This document shows positions 8,617 through 17,532 of a stretch of DNA of 64,000 bases, piece by piece. The DNA comes from Dyella solisilvae. GTDB lineage: Bacteria > Pseudomonadota > Gammaproteobacteria > Xanthomonadales > Rhodanobacteraceae. A program made the position numbers and the translations under genes. The notes under the pieces were generated by a model. It saw only the letters and a list, made by a program, of their open reading frames with translations. It ran no database searches and was not told where the DNA came from. The stretch is from the NCBI RefSeq assembly GCF_003351225.1, contig NZ_QQSY01000001.1, positions 872,124 through 936,123 on the forward strand. Reading direction: 5' to 3'. Each line of letters opens with the position of its first letter. Within the stretch, counting starts at the first letter, position 1.

Positions 8617-9153
8617 TCAGTCGGCGGGAGAAACGCTCACCCGGACCCGCAGGCGCTCGCCGGGATCGTAGTTCAGGCGGGACAGGTAGACCTCGCCGCG
8701 ATAACGGTATTCCACGTCGTAGCCCATGATCCGGCGCTGCTCGCTGACCGCATTGACCTGGCGGCAATGGGTCTCGGTGGTCTGGTACTCGCCACCGCCG
8801 GAGGCCGAGACGCTGTTGCCCACGGCGCCGCCGGCGACCGCGCCGGCCACGGTGGCCGCGGTCCTTCCGTCGCCCTTGCCTACCGTGCTGCCGAGCACGC
8901 CGCCCACGACGGCGCCGAGGATGGTGCCGGCGGCCGAACCCTGCGGCGGTGCCTGGCGCACGACCGGCTGGTCGTAGCATTCCTGGCGCGGGACTTCGGT
9001 ACGAGCCACCCCATACACCGGATCGACGCGCAGCACGTCGGCCCAACCGTAATGGGTGTTGTCATCATTCTGGTTCTGGTACCGCGCATCCTGCGCACAC
9101 ACGCCGGTCGCTATCATCGATAGCGCCAGCGCGGGGAACAACCACTTGGTCAC
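8617..9153 (-). CDS. Glycine-zipper 2TM-domain envelope protein
   Basis: From a GTG start at 9153 with a good GGAGG nearby, the protein has 178 aa. A signal peptide (KWLFPALALSMIATGVCA) is followed by a mature start at QDARY. The middle holds two Gly-zipper stretches (GTILGAVVGGVLGSTVG and VAGAVAGGAVGNSVS), typical of the Rick_17kDa/YMGG family of outer-membrane-associated proteins. The C-terminus is a beta-rich region with Arg-Tyr-Arg motifs. The function is unknown beyond envelope association. It is divergent from cysS. Confidence 0.75.
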   Translation of the reverse strand: MTKWLFPALALSMIATGVCAQDARYQNQNDDNTHYGWADVLRVDPVYGVARTEVPRQECYDQPVVRQAPPQGSAAGTILGAVVGGVLGSTVGKGDGRTAATVAGAVAGGAVGNSVSASGGGEYQTTETHCRQVNAVSEQRRIMGYDVEYRYRGEVYLSRLNYDPGERLRVRVSVSPAD

Positions 9154-9412
9154 TGCGGCCTCCGCGGGGGGCAAGTTGGGCGCATTTGTGCACCTCTTAC
9201 CATCCATTGCAACAAAATCTCTCTGAATCGAGGCTTAGAACTTTTCCTAAAGCCCAGGAACTTCCGGCCGATCTCCCCGCCTTGGGTCCGCAGGTTGCAG
9301 GGGACCCCGGCAACCGGCCCGCCAACCGCCTGCGGCGCGCCCTGCGGCTTGTTAAGATGCGCGACCGGCAGCGCCAGCAGGCGCCCGCCACCACCGTCCA
9401 GACCTCCCGCCG

Positions 9413-10801
9413 ATGCCCATTTCGCTCCACAACAGCCTGACGCGCCGCGTCGAACCGTTCACCCCGCTCGATCCCAACCGGGTGACGATGTACCTGTGTG
9501 GACCGACCGTCTACAACTACGTGCATATCGGCAATGCGCGCGGTCCGGTGGTGTTCGACGTGCTGGCGCGGCTGCTGCGCCGCCACTACCCGAACGTGGT
9601 CTACGCGCGGAACATCACCGACGTCGACGACAAGATCAACAACGCCGCCCTGCAACTGGGCGTGGGCATCGAAAGCATCACCACCCGCTATGCGCAGGCC
9701 TATCGCGAAGACATGGCCGCGCTGGGCATCGCCCCGCCCGACGTGGAGCCGCACGCCACCGCGCATATCCCGCAGATCATCGCGATGATCGAGCGCCTGG
9801 TCGAGGATGGCCACGCCTACGCCGCCGAAGGCCACGTGTTGTTCGAAGTGGACTCGTACCCCGCCTACGGCGCCCTGTCCGGTCGCGATCCGGAAGAGCT
9901 GCTGGCGGGCGCGCGCGTCGAGGTGGCTCCCTACAAGAAGAGCCCCGGCGACTTCGTGCTGTGGAAGCCCTCCACACCGGAACTGCCCGGCTGGGACAGC
10001 CCCTGGGGACGCGGCCGCCCCGGCTGGCACATCGAATGCTCGGCCATGACCGAGGCCCACCTGGGCGACACCATCGACATCCATGCCGGCGGCGTTGACC
10101 TGCAGTTCCCGCACCATGAAAACGAGATCGCCCAGTCGACCTGCGCGCATGGTGGCAAGGTGTTCGCGCGCTTCTGGATGCACAACGGCATGCTCACCTT
10201 CAGCGGCCGCAAGATGTCCAAGTCGCTGGGCAACGTGATGCTGGTGCACGAGTTGCTCAAGACGCATCCGCCCGAGGCACTGCGCCTGCTGCTCATGCGC
10301 GGCCACTACCGACAGCCGCTGGACTGGTCCGAAGCGGCCATCACGCAATCGATCAGCACGCTCGACGGTTGGTACCGCGTGCTGCGCGACCTGGTCGATG
10401 TCGAGGTGGACTCGGCCAGGCTGCCTGTGCCTGATGCAGTGGAAGCGGCGCTGTGCGACGACCTGAATACGCCGCAGGCACTGGCCGAGCTGGCTCAGCT
10501 GGCCGATGCCGCACGCCAGGCCAGCGACGACGATGCCAGGCGGACGGCCAAGGCCGCCCTGCAGGGCGCCGGCGCCCTGCTCGGCCTGCTGCAGCAGGAC
10601 CCGGAGGCCTGGTTCAAGCAGGCAGGCGGCGCCGGTGAGATCGACGAGTCTCGCATCGAAGCGCTGCTGGAAGAACGTCGCGCCGCGCGCGCGTCCCGCG
10701 ATTTCAAGCGGGCCGATGCCATCCGCGATGAACTTACCGCCATGGGCATCGTCATCGAGGACGGCGCGCAGGGCACCCGGTGGAGCGTGGCCAAGGGCTG
10801 A
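9413..10801 (+). CDS. cysS: Cysteinyl-tRNA synthetase
   Basis: Class I aminoacyl-tRNA synthetase of 462 aa charging tRNA-Cys. HIGN is at residues 38-41 and KMSKS at 267-271. Cys29 in LCGPTVYN is the first ligand of the catalytic zinc that selects cysteine, with HHENEIAQS downstream completing the site. The DALR anticodon region follows to the C-terminus. It stands alone on the plus strand, with the glycine-zipper gene divergent on its left. Secure. Confidence 0.97.
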   Translation: MPISLHNSLTRRVEPFTPLDPNRVTMYLCGPTVYNYVHIGNARGPVVFDVLARLLRRHYPNVVYARNITDVDDKINNAALQLGVGIESITTRYAQAYREDMAALGIAPPDVEPHATAHIPQIIAMIERLVEDGHAYAAEGHVLFEVDSYPAYGALSGRDPEELLAGARVEVAPYKKSPGDFVLWKPSTPELPGWDSPWGRGRPGWHIECSAMTEAHLGDTIDIHAGGVDLQFPHHENEIAQSTCAHGGKVFARFWMHNGMLTFSGRKMSKSLGNVMLVHELLKTHPPEALRLLLMRGHYRQPLDWSEAAITQSISTLDGWYRVLRDLVDVEVDSARLPVPDAVEAALCDDLNTPQALAELAQLADAARQASDDDARRTAKAALQGAGALLGLLQQDPEAWFKQAGGAGEIDESRIEALLEERRAARASRDFKRADAIRDELTAMGIVIEDGAQGTRWSVAKG

Positions 10802-10891
10802 GACAACCCGGTTCTTGCACGGGACGTGACCTACGGATCACCAGGAGCTCGCGACTGGTGGTCATGCAATGCGCACTCGCTCTTCACCCGT

Positions 10892-10934
10892 TTGGCCCTC
10901 GCTGCGGCCTTCTTTCCCATGGGGAGAGGGAGTC
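10892..10934. repeat. Degenerate CCCTCTCCCC/GGGGAGAGGG-type repeat
   Basis: The cysS-sufE gap contains CTTTCCCATGGGGAGAGGGAG preceded by CTCTTCACCC, an eroded relative of the units at 33033, 38408, 38501 and 53501. Confidence 0.45.
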
Positions 10935-10974
10935 ATAGGGGGCGGTTAAGCGGCAAACGCGCGATAATGCGCGT

Positions 10975-11409
10975 ATGAACGCTATCGCCACACCGAATGC
11001 CGAACAGGCGCAGCAGGACATTGTCGAGGAGTTTGCCTTCTTCGGCGACTGGACCGAGCGCTATCAATACCTGATCGACCTGGGCAAGCAGTTGCCGCCG
11101 CTCGCCGATGAACTGAAGACCGAGGACTACCGCGTGCACGGCTGCCAGTCGATGGTTTGGCTGGCGCCAAGCGTCCACGGGGACAAGCTGCATTTCCAGG
11201 CGGCCAGCGACTCGGCCATTGTCTCCGGCCTGATCGCGCTGGTGCTTCGCGTGTATTCCGACCGCCCGGCGCGTGAGATCGTCGCCACCGAGCCGCGCTT
11301 CATCGAAGCCATCGGCCTGGCCAAGCACCTGTCGCCCACGCGCTCGAACGGCTTGGCGGCGATGCTGGCCAAGCTCAAGGCGTACGCGGCGGCAACGCTC
11401 AATACCTGA
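10975..11409 (+). CDS. sufE: Cysteine desulfuration protein SufE
   Basis: Accepts persulfide sulfur from a SufS/CsdA-type cysteine desulfurase and passes it to the Fe-S scaffold. The 144-aa length and the motif VHGCQSMVWL, with the active-site Cys57 on its loop, are diagnostic. No sufBCDS genes lie in the window, so SufE must work with a partner encoded elsewhere. The gene ends before a bidirectional-looking terminator at 11480-11506. The alternative CsdE assignment cannot be excluded from sequence alone. Confidence 0.92.
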   Translation: MNAIATPNAEQAQQDIVEEFAFFGDWTERYQYLIDLGKQLPPLADELKTEDYRVHGCQSMVWLAPSVHGDKLHFQAASDSAIVSGLIALVLRVYSDRPAREIVATEPRFIEAIGLAKHLSPTRSNGLAAMLAKLKAYAAATLNT

Positions 11410-11479
11410 GCCCGCGTCTCCCAAGCCGTCATTCCGGCGTCGGCGGCACGGCGCACCGGACCTGGACCTTCTCGCAAAA

Positions 11480-11506
11480 CAAAGCCCCGCCAATGGCGGG
11501 GCTTTG
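11480..11506. terminator. Strong hairpin between convergent sufE and dksA
   Basis: Stem CAAAGCCCCGCC / GGCGGGGCTTTG with a 3-base AAT loop, flanked by TCTTTT on the plus strand. It lies between convergent genes and could terminate both. Confidence 0.75.
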
Positions 11507-11535
11507 TCTTTTCCAACCAGGGACGCGTCGAGCGA

Positions 11536-12627
11536 TCAGTCGCCCATCTGCTTCTGCAGATGCTCGCGACGCTCCTGCGCATCGAGCGACAGGGTGGCGA
11601 TCGGGCGGGCGTCGAGGCGTTCGAGCCCGATTTCCTCGTCGGTCTCTTCGCAGTAGCCGTAGCGGCCTTCTTCAATGCGGCGCAGCGCCTTGTCGATCTT
11701 GGAGATCAGCTTGCGGTAGCGGTCGCGGGTGCGCAGCTCCAGCGAGTTCTCCGTCTCGCGGGTGGCGCGCTCGGCTTCGTCGCCCACATCGCGCACCTCG
11801 TCACGGAGGTTCTCCATGGTCTGGCGCGATTCCTCCACCAACTGGTCACGCCACTCACGCAACTTGTTGCGGAAGTAAGCGAGGTGCTTGGGGTTCATGT
11901 ACTCCTCGTCATTCGAGGGACGGTAACCCTTGGGCAGGTCGATCAGGGTGGTGGAAGGCAGCGCATAACGGCCGTCTTCACGGGTGATGCCATTGTCGAG
12001 AGTAGCGGACTTGTTCATCGAGGACTGCTGAGCTTTCTGTTTCTTGATGGGGGTATGTCGGGCGGTGGCGCTGGCTACCTTACCTGCAATAGGTGGGGCA
12101 GCCGGCTTCACCGGCGCGGCGGGAATGGGGGTGGACCTGGGCGCCGGCGTCGGAGCCGCCGCCTTTGGAGCGACCGGCTGCTTGGCCGGGGTCGCCTTGA
12201 CGGCAGCCTTGGCCGGTTCCACCTTGGCAGGCTTCGCGGCGGGCGCGGGCTTGGCGACCGTCTTGGGCGGCTGCTTCTTGGCGGGAACAGCGACCTTCTT
12301 CGGAGCCGGCTTGGCTAACTTTTTGACCACCGCCGGCTTTTTCGCCGGGGCAGCCTTCTTGGCCGCCGGCTTGGGCGCGGGCTTCTTGGCGGCGACGTGC
12401 TTGGCCGGGGCCTTGGCGACTTTCTTGGCGACGGGCTTCTTCACGGCAGGTTTCTTGGTCACGGCTTTCTTGGCCGCGGGCTTTTTGGCCGCTGCAGCCT
12501 TGCTGGCCGCCGCCTTCGCAACCCGCGCCGTAGCGGGCTTCTTGGCAGCCTTGACCTCTTTCACCTTGCCGGCAGTCTTTCCCTTCTGCGGCTTGGTGGC
12601 TGTCGCACTACGCGTCGTTTTCGCCAT
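11536..12627 (-). CDS. dksA: Zinc-independent-type DksA with a long Lys/Ala/Pro-rich N-terminal tail
   Basis: Residues 204-363 are a DksA core that binds the RNA polymerase secondary channel with ppGpp. The coiled-coil tip keeps both acidic residues (Asp280 and Asp283 in DVGDEA). The C4 zinc finger is gone: the four positions read Cys326, Thr329, Ser347, Ala350, the same C-T-S-A pattern described for Pseudomonas DksA2. Residues 1-203 are a low-complexity, histone-H1/AlgP-like tail of repeated KKPA/AKKPAAKK units. An internal ATG at 12018 would give a 160-aa ordinary-size DksA, but it lacks a clear Shine-Dalgarno. The full frame is intact, with no sign of frameshift. Confidence 0.88.
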   Translation of the reverse strand: MAKTTRSATATKPQKGKTAGKVKEVKAAKKPATARVAKAAASKAAAAKKPAAKKAVTKKPAVKKPVAKKVAKAPAKHVAAKKPAPKPAAKKAAPAKKPAVVKKLAKPAPKKVAVPAKKQPPKTVAKPAPAAKPAKVEPAKAAVKATPAKQPVAPKAAAPTPAPRSTPIPAAPVKPAAPPIAGKVASATARHTPIKKQKAQQSSMNKSATLDNGITREDGRYALPSTTLIDLPKGYRPSNDEEYMNPKHLAYFRNKLREWRDQLVEESRQTMENLRDEVRDVGDEAERATRETENSLELRTRDRYRKLISKIDKALRRIEEGRYGYCEETDEEIGLERLDARPIATLSLDAQERREHLQKQMGD

Positions 12628-12657
12628 TTCCCTTCACCATTTTGGCCTTGGCGGCCG

Positions 12658-12684
12658 GGTGTTATAGCCCAAGTATCTAACACC
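12658..12684. promoter_or_regulatory. Inverted repeat between divergent dksA and yidD
   Basis: GGTGTTA at 12658-12664 and TAACACC at 12678-12684 form a perfect 7-bp inverted repeat with a 13-bp spacer, ~30 bp upstream of the dksA start. It could be an operator or mRNA leader hairpin; no regulator is identified. Confidence 0.35.
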
Positions 12685-12753
12685 GGCAACCTTGCTTCTG
12701 GAATACTTTGCGACACTACATGCCGCAAGCCGTTTCGGCAGCGTAAAACCGTC

Positions 12754-13014
12754 GTGACCCGACTAATACTTCTACTGCTCGGCTTCTACAAGCGCTGGCT
12801 AAGCCCCCTGCTGGGTCAGCGCTGCCGCTTCCATCCCAGCTGTTCCGATTATGCACGGATTGCGGTCGTGCGCTTCGGTCCGCTGCGGGGCGGCGCACTG
12901 ACCGGCTGGCGCCTGTTGCGCTGCCAGCCGTTGTGCGAGGGGGGGGATGACCCCGTCCCCGAGCAGTTCACCTTCCGCCGTTGCCGCAACCCTGGAGCAA
13001 ATCATGTCCACTGA
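12754..13014 (+). CDS. yidD: Membrane protein insertion efficiency factor YidD
   Basis: Small 86-aa protein from a GTG start (MTRLILLLLGFYKRWLSP). It has an N-terminal hydrophobic/amphipathic helix followed by the family block CRFHPSCSDYA and later GWRLLRCQP. YidD assists YidC-mediated insertion at the inner membrane. Normally the gene sits between rnpA and yidC; here it overlaps the start of pyrC by 11 bp, so the location is unusual. ATG alternatives were not found in frame near the domain start. Confidence 0.88.
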   Translation: MTRLILLLLGFYKRWLSPLLGQRCRFHPSCSDYARIAVVRFGPLRGGALTGWRLLRCQPLCEGGDDPVPEQFTFRRCRNPGANHVH

Positions 13015-14341
13015 CTGGCTGATCAAGAACGCCGAACTGGTCAATGAAGGCCGCCGTTTCCACGCCGACGTGCGCGTGAAGCAAGGCCGCATCGACGCCA
13101 TTGCCGGCGAGCTCGCCGCGCGTCCCGGCGAACAAGTGGTGGACGCCAGCGGCCTGTGGCTGTTCCCCGGCATGATCGACGACCAGGTCCACTTCCGCGA
13201 ACCCGGGCTGACCCAGAAGGCCGACATCGCCCACGAATCGCGCGCCTGCGCCGCCGGCGGCATCACCAGCTTCATGGAGATGCCCAACACCAAGCCCCCT
13301 GCCCTGGATCGCGACTCGCTGGAGGCCAAGTACGCCCGCGCGGCGGAAACCTCCGCGGTCAACTACGCGTTCTACCTCGGCGCCAGCAACGACAACCTCG
13401 AGGCGATCCGCCGCCTGGACCCACTGTCGGCGCCGGGCATCAAGGTGTTCATGGGCGCGTCCACCGGCAACATGCTGGTCGACAACCCTGAAGTGCTCGA
13501 CGGCATTTTCCGCGAGGCGCCGACGCCGATCATCACGCATTGCGAGGACACGCCGATGATCGACGCGAACCTCGCCAAGGCCCACGAAAAGTACGGTGAT
13601 GACATCCCTGCCTGGGAGCACCCGCTGATCCGCTCGCGCGAGGCGTGCATCAAGTCCACCCGGCTGTCGATCGAACTGGCGCGCCGCCACAACAGCCGGC
13701 TGCACGTGCTGCACATCTCCACCGCGGACGAACTGGCGCTGTTCGAACCGGGCCCGATCAAGGGCAAGCGAATCACCGCGGAAACCTGCGTGCACTTCCT
13801 GCACTTCGATGATCGCGACTACGAGCGCCTGGGCTTCCTGATCAAGTGCAACCCGGCAGTCAAGACCGCCGCCGACCGCGAGGCGATCATCAAGGCGCTG
13901 GCGGAAGGTCGCCTCGATGTGCTGGCCACCGACCACGCGCCGCACCTGCTGGAGGAAAAGGGCCAGCTGTATGACAAGGCTCCGAGCGGCCTGCCGCTGG
14001 TGCAGTTCGCGCTGCAGGCGGCGCTGCAGCGCGTGTTCGAGGGCAAGCTGACGCTAGAACGTGTGGTCGAAGCCGTGACGCATGCCCCCGCCACCCTGTT
14101 CGACGTGAAGGAACGTGGCTACCTGCGTGAAGGCTATGCCGCCGACCTGGTGCTGGTCGATCCGAACAAGCCGCACACCGTGCGCCGCGAGGAAGTGCTG
14201 TCCAAGTGCGGCTGGTCGCCGTTCGAGGGCTACACCTTCAACAGCTCGATCGCGGCCACCTTCGTCAACGGCCAGCGCGTGTGGGACGGCAGCGCCGTCG
14301 ACCAGGGCGTGCGCGGCCAGCGGCTGGCGTTCGCCCGGTAA
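13004..14341 (+). CDS. pyrC: Dihydroorotase
   Basis: Ring closure of carbamoyl-aspartate to dihydroorotate in pyrimidine synthesis. From ATG 13004, preceded by GGAG at the right spacing, the protein has 445 aa. Amidohydrolase metal ligands are in DDQVHFREPG (HxH equivalent), THCED, LHVLHIST and ATDHAPH. Length and DDQVHFREPG put it in the class I (about 45 kDa) dihydroorotase group; allantoinase or hydantoinase are less likely alternatives. It overlaps yidD by 11 bp. Confidence 0.9.
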   Translation: MSTDWLIKNAELVNEGRRFHADVRVKQGRIDAIAGELAARPGEQVVDASGLWLFPGMIDDQVHFREPGLTQKADIAHESRACAAGGITSFMEMPNTKPPALDRDSLEAKYARAAETSAVNYAFYLGASNDNLEAIRRLDPLSAPGIKVFMGASTGNMLVDNPEVLDGIFREAPTPIITHCEDTPMIDANLAKAHEKYGDDIPAWEHPLIRSREACIKSTRLSIELARRHNSRLHVLHISTADELALFEPGPIKGKRITAETCVHFLHFDDRDYERLGFLIKCNPAVKTAADREAIIKALAEGRLDVLATDHAPHLLEEKGQLYDKAPSGLPLVQFALQAALQRVFEGKLTLERVVEAVTHAPATLFDVKERGYLREGYAADLVLVDPNKPHTVRREEVLSKCGWSPFEGYTFNSSIAATFVNGQRVWDGSAVDQGVRGQRLAFAR

Positions 14342-14357
14342 CCCCTTGCGCTCAACT

Positions 14358-14385
14358 GGTCATTCCTGCGAACGCAGGAATGACC
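14358..14385. repeat. REP-type perfect hairpin after pyrC
   Basis: A 13-bp perfect stem (GGTCATTCCTGCG / CGCAGGAATGACC) with a 2-base loop, 17 bp after the pyrC stop and between convergent genes. It belongs to the ATTCC/GGAAT repeat family and may also act as a transcript end. Confidence 0.8.
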
Positions 14386-14421
14386 GGCGCGAGCGGGGTT
14401 TCCCTCAGGAAGGGGAAAGAA

Positions 14422-14886
14422 TCAGGGTACGGCCTTCAGCGTGATGCTCACCGGGCCATTCTCGCCCGAGCGGCCCAGCACGCTGACCCGGGTGTCATTG
14501 ATTGCGAGCAACTTGTCACCCTGTTCGAGGCGCACGTTGATGGCGAAGTCCACGCCATCGCGCAGGTCCGCAGGGTCGTAGCTGATCAGAAAATCCACGG
14601 GCGAGGCCCCGACCGGCTGGATGCGCTCCTCGGACACGGTGCGCGCGGGCGCGCCCTGGCGGCTCACGTCGGCCAGGGTCACCCTCAGCGTGGCGTCGGC
14701 TGGCAGCGGCTGCGGCAGTTCGTAGCGAATGTCACCGACAAGCGACTTCATCAGCGTCTGGTGCACGGGCGCCGCCGTCGGAGTGGGCGCGGCAGCGGTT
14801 GTGTCGGGTTTGGCGTGATGCGGGAACAGCGAGCAGGCCGACAGCGCGAGCGCGCCGATGGCCAGCAGGGAAACACGGGACAGCAT
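14422..14886 (-). CDS. YbaY-type lipoprotein
   Basis: From ATG 14886, with AGGAG upstream, a 154-aa precursor has a lipoprotein signal ending in LSACS (lipobox Cys at ~18), followed by an Ala/Pro/Thr linker. The rest is a beta-rich domain with VTLADVSRQG, typical of the YbaY (type III secretion system pilotin-like) family found as outer-membrane lipoproteins. The exact role is unknown. It is followed upstream by folE2 on the same strand. Confidence 0.78.
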   Translation of the reverse strand: MLSRVSLLAIGALALSACSLFPHHAKPDTTAAAPTPTAAPVHQTLMKSLVGDIRYELPQPLPADATLRVTLADVSRQGAPARTVSEERIQPVGASPVDFLISYDPADLRDGVDFAINVRLEQGDKLLAINDTRVSVLGRSGENGPVSITLKAVP

Positions 14887-14956
14887 GCAAATCTCCTGAG
14901 CGGGGAGCCTGGCGTGAGGCATCCCCGATCCTAACAGGCAGCCCCTGCCACCGGGC

Positions 14957-15910
14957 TCAATCGCAGCCCTTGCCGGCGTAACCGCCCTCGACGCCCTTGC
15001 TGGCGTAGGCCACGGCGTCGTGCGGATGCAGGCTCTCCTGGTGCTCCACACGGATGTGGAAGTCGCCGAGGCTGGCGTCGGCATCGAGCGCTTTCTGGAT
15101 GCGCCGGGCGGCGTCCTCGCAGAACATCAGGTTGCCACCGTTGGCGCGCGCGAAGGCCTGCTCGTCCTCGCGCTTGACCGCGGTCTGCACCGGCGTGCCC
15201 AGCGCGTGCTCGGTCTGGTCGATCAGGTCGATCAGGTTGAATTTCGCGCCATTGGCCGGACGCACCCGCAGGCGCGCCACGCTGCGCTGCGCATGCGGCG
15301 TGGCCACGATGCCCTTCTCGCTGCCGAGCCAGGCCAGCACGGCGGCGTGGTCGAGCTGCGCGGCGGCATCGAAGTCGCGCGCGAACTGGTCCTGGATCAA
15401 CTGGCGCGAAAGCGCCGCCGAAGCGGGACAGGTGGAGGAATAGACGACTTCGGTGCCGAACTCGAGCAGGAACTCATCGCCCACCAGGCTCGCTTCGATG
15501 CACACCGGATAGGCGCGCCAGCCGCTGTTGCTGCTGCGCAGCGCCGGCCTTCGCACCAGGTGCTCAAAGCGGATGCTGAGGCAGGCGCGGTCGGAAAGAT
15601 CCTTGTGGGACTCCAGGAAACCCTTCAGCAGATCGCGCAGGCTGTCGGCGCTGAGCGTCTGCGTGCTGAGCGCCTGCTCGACCATCAGGTACAGACGCGA
15701 CATGTGGATGCCGCGCTTGTCGGGACGGCGCAGGTTGACGAAGGCGCCCACGCGGGCGCTCGCGCGCTGCGCGTCGCCATCACCCGCGTCGAAGCGCACC
15801 GGCACCTCGATGCCGTTCATGCCCACCCAGTCCAACTCGCCGGCCAGGTGGGGCTGGGCGTGCACGGCCACGTCGGGCAGCAGGCGAGCGGTGTTTTCCT
15901 CGTTGTACAT
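14957..15910 (-). CDS. folE2: GTP cyclohydrolase FolE2 (type IB)
   Basis: First step of tetrahydrofolate and queuosine precursor synthesis: GTP to dihydroneopterin triphosphate. Start taken at 15910 (MYNEENT), giving 317 aa. Family blocks include GMNGIEVPV, RGIHMSRLY and the YSSTCPASAALS segment, which carries the metal-binding Cys. FolE2 tolerates zinc shortage because it can use other metals, which is notable next to a zinc-less DksA 2.3 kb away. A canonical folE is not visible in the window. Confidence 0.93.
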   Translation of the reverse strand: MYNEENTARLLPDVAVHAQPHLAGELDWVGMNGIEVPVRFDAGDGDAQRASARVGAFVNLRRPDKRGIHMSRLYLMVEQALSTQTLSADSLRDLLKGFLESHKDLSDRACLSIRFEHLVRRPALRSSNSGWRAYPVCIEASLVGDEFLLEFGTEVVYSSTCPASAALSRQLIQDQFARDFDAAAQLDHAAVLAWLGSEKGIVATPHAQRSVARLRVRPANGAKFNLIDLIDQTEHALGTPVQTAVKREDEQAFARANGGNLMFCEDAARRIQKALDADASLGDFHIRVEHQESLHPHDAVAYASKGVEGGYAGKGCD

Positions 15911-16024
15911 AGCGGAAATCCTGTGACTCAGCGGTCGGGGCCGCCGCAAACGAGAACCAATCTTGGGGCAGCCTGGCGGTCGGGCAATAGTGGCGCAGCG
16001 GAAACGATGCGTCCGAAGCGGCGT

Positions 16025-16864
16025 TCAGCCGGCCTGCCGGCGCCAGGCCCGCGCCGCCAGCCAGGCCTGCCAGGCCACGCCGGGCCCCTGACGCCCCTGC
16101 CCCTTGCGCAGCACGGCGAGCGGATCGGCCGCCTTGCGGGCCTTGGCCACCAAGGTGCGGCCCTGGCGCGCCTCCAGCCCACGGAATGCACTGAGCGGCC
16201 CCGGAAGCTGCCCGGCTGTACCCCAGGCTGCGTGCAGGTCCTCCAGCTGGGCACGAACGGCTTCCTCGCGCGCGGTGCTGGCCGTGCGCAGATCGTGGCG
16301 GCTGAGCCCGTGACGGGCCAGTCGCGCCATCGGCAAGGCCAGGCGGTCGCGCTCCGCGTCTTCTTCCAGGCGCATCAGGGCGAACACGAGGTGGGACAGC
16401 GTGGCGACCCGCGAGGCGTGTTCGGCCGAGGCGCCCTCGCCATACCACCAGGCTGTTTCCAGCGAAGCCAGGGCTCCGTGCAACATGCCGCCGGCGGCCA
16501 GCTGGGCCGGAAAATCGGCGGCCGTGCCCTGCTCCAGTTGCGCCATCGCGGCCAGTACCGGCGCCACCCAACGCTCGTTCGGCAGCGCATGGGCGCGCTC
16601 ATCGTCGAACAGCACCTGGGTCAACGGATGGCGACCACCGCTGGCCGCGGCGCCAGACAGCTCCTCCGCCCACCAGTTGAGCTTGGTCGCGGCGACCTGC
16701 GGCTCGCGAATGCCATAGGCGGCGGCCAGCAGTTCCTGCTCCAGCGCAGCGAGCGCCACGTGGCCGGGATAGGTGTGAGGGTCGACGAAGGCGAGCGCGA
16801 TGCGCTGCTGCGGCTGCACCGCCAGCCATTTGTCGATATAGCTCTGCAGCGCCGCCTCGCTCAT
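16025..16864 (-). CDS. Squalene/phytoene synthase-like protein (probably non-canonical)
   Basis: Protein of 279 aa overlapping gph by 4 bp. The fold is suggested by KLNWWAEEL (equivalent to KLRWWRDEL) and by LEEDAERDRLALP, which resembles the second Asp-rich motif of phytoene synthases. The first DxxxD motif is absent, as in the NDUFAF6-like branch, so prenyl-diphosphate condensation is doubtful. Co-transcription with ubiG and gph is seen, and a link to quinone or respiratory-complex assembly is speculation. Confidence 0.6.
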   Translation of the reverse strand: MSEAALQSYIDKWLAVQPQQRIALAFVDPHTYPGHVALAALEQELLAAAYGIREPQVAATKLNWWAEELSGAAASGGRHPLTQVLFDDERAHALPNERWVAPVLAAMAQLEQGTAADFPAQLAAGGMLHGALASLETAWWYGEGASAEHASRVATLSHLVFALMRLEEDAERDRLALPMARLARHGLSRHDLRTASTAREEAVRAQLEDLHAAWGTAGQLPGPLSAFRGLEARQGRTLVAKARKAADPLAVLRKGQGRQGPGVAWQAWLAARAWRRQAG

Positions 16865-17532
16865 GCCGCCACCTGCAGGCGACGAGTGAGGTCCGAGGGA
16901 TGCTCGAGCACCAGGTCGGCGCCCCACGCATGGGGATCGCCGCCGTCGAGGTAACCCCAACGCACGGCCACGGTGTACATGCCGGCGGCTTCGCCGGCCT
17001 GCACGTCGCGTCGGTCGTCGCCCACGAACAGGCAGTGGGCGGGGTCGAGCCCAGCGCGTTCGCAGGCGAGCAGCACCGGCGCCGGGTCGGGTTTCTTCAC
17101 CGGCAGTGTGTCGCCCGACACCACTGCCGCAGCGCGCCCGGCCCAGCCGATGCGCTGCACCAGATCGTCAGTGAGGAAGCCCGGCTTGTTGGTGACGATG
17201 CCCCAGGCCATTCCCTGCGACTCGATGGTGGCGAGCAATGCCTCGACGCCGTCGAAGGGGCGCGTGTGCTGGGCCATCACCGCCTGGTAGATCTCCAGGT
17301 AGCGCGGCACGAGCTGCATCAGTCCGTCGTCATCGTGGTCGGGAAACGCACAACGCAGGATGGCGCGAGAGCCCCGCGATACCACCTCACGCACCATCGC
17401 GTAAGGCGGGGCGGCCACCTGCATTTCATCGCACTGCGTTTGCAGCGCGGCGTAAAGATCAGTGGCGCTGTCGAGCAAGGTGCCGTCGAGGTCGAACAGC
17501 ACGCCCTGGATGGACTCGGGGAACGCCTTCAT
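16861..17532 (-). CDS. gph: Phosphoglycolate phosphatase-like HAD hydrolase
   Basis: HAD-superfamily phosphatase of 223 aa starting MKAFPESIQGV. The nucleophile motif DLDGTLLDS (first Asp nucleophile, second general acid), a VTNKPG Thr motif, the Lys in PVKKPDP and the FVGDDRRD acidic motif are all present, with a cap domain between motifs 1 and 2. Its ATG overlaps the ubiG stop (ATGA) and its own stop overlaps the next gene, so three genes are coupled. The family has been linked to removal of 2-phosphoglycolate; in Pseudomonas the same neighbourhood also holds the MurNAc-6-P phosphatase MupP, which is an alternative assignment. Confidence 0.82.
   Translation of the reverse strand: MKAFPESIQGVLFDLDGTLLDSATDLYAALQTQCDEMQVAAPPYAMVREVVSRGSRAILRCAFPDHDDDGLMQLVPRYLEIYQAVMAQHTRPFDGVEALLATIESQGMAWGIVTNKPGFLTDDLVQRIGWAGRAAAVVSGDTLPVKKPDPAPVLLACERAGLDPAHCLFVGDDRRDVQAGEAAGMYTVAVRWGYLDGGDPHAWGADLVLEHPSDLTRRLQVAA

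Noticed and set aside
11536-12627. DksA tail as a frameshift or fusion artefact
   Set aside because: The frame is continuous, with regular Lys/Ala codon pattern and a normal stop, and similar Lys-rich tails exist in DNA-binding proteins; kept as a true extension.
14358-14385. pyrC hairpin as a dedicated terminator
   Set aside because: It is an ATTCC/GGAAT repeat unit without a T tract; terminator function is possible but not specifically supported.
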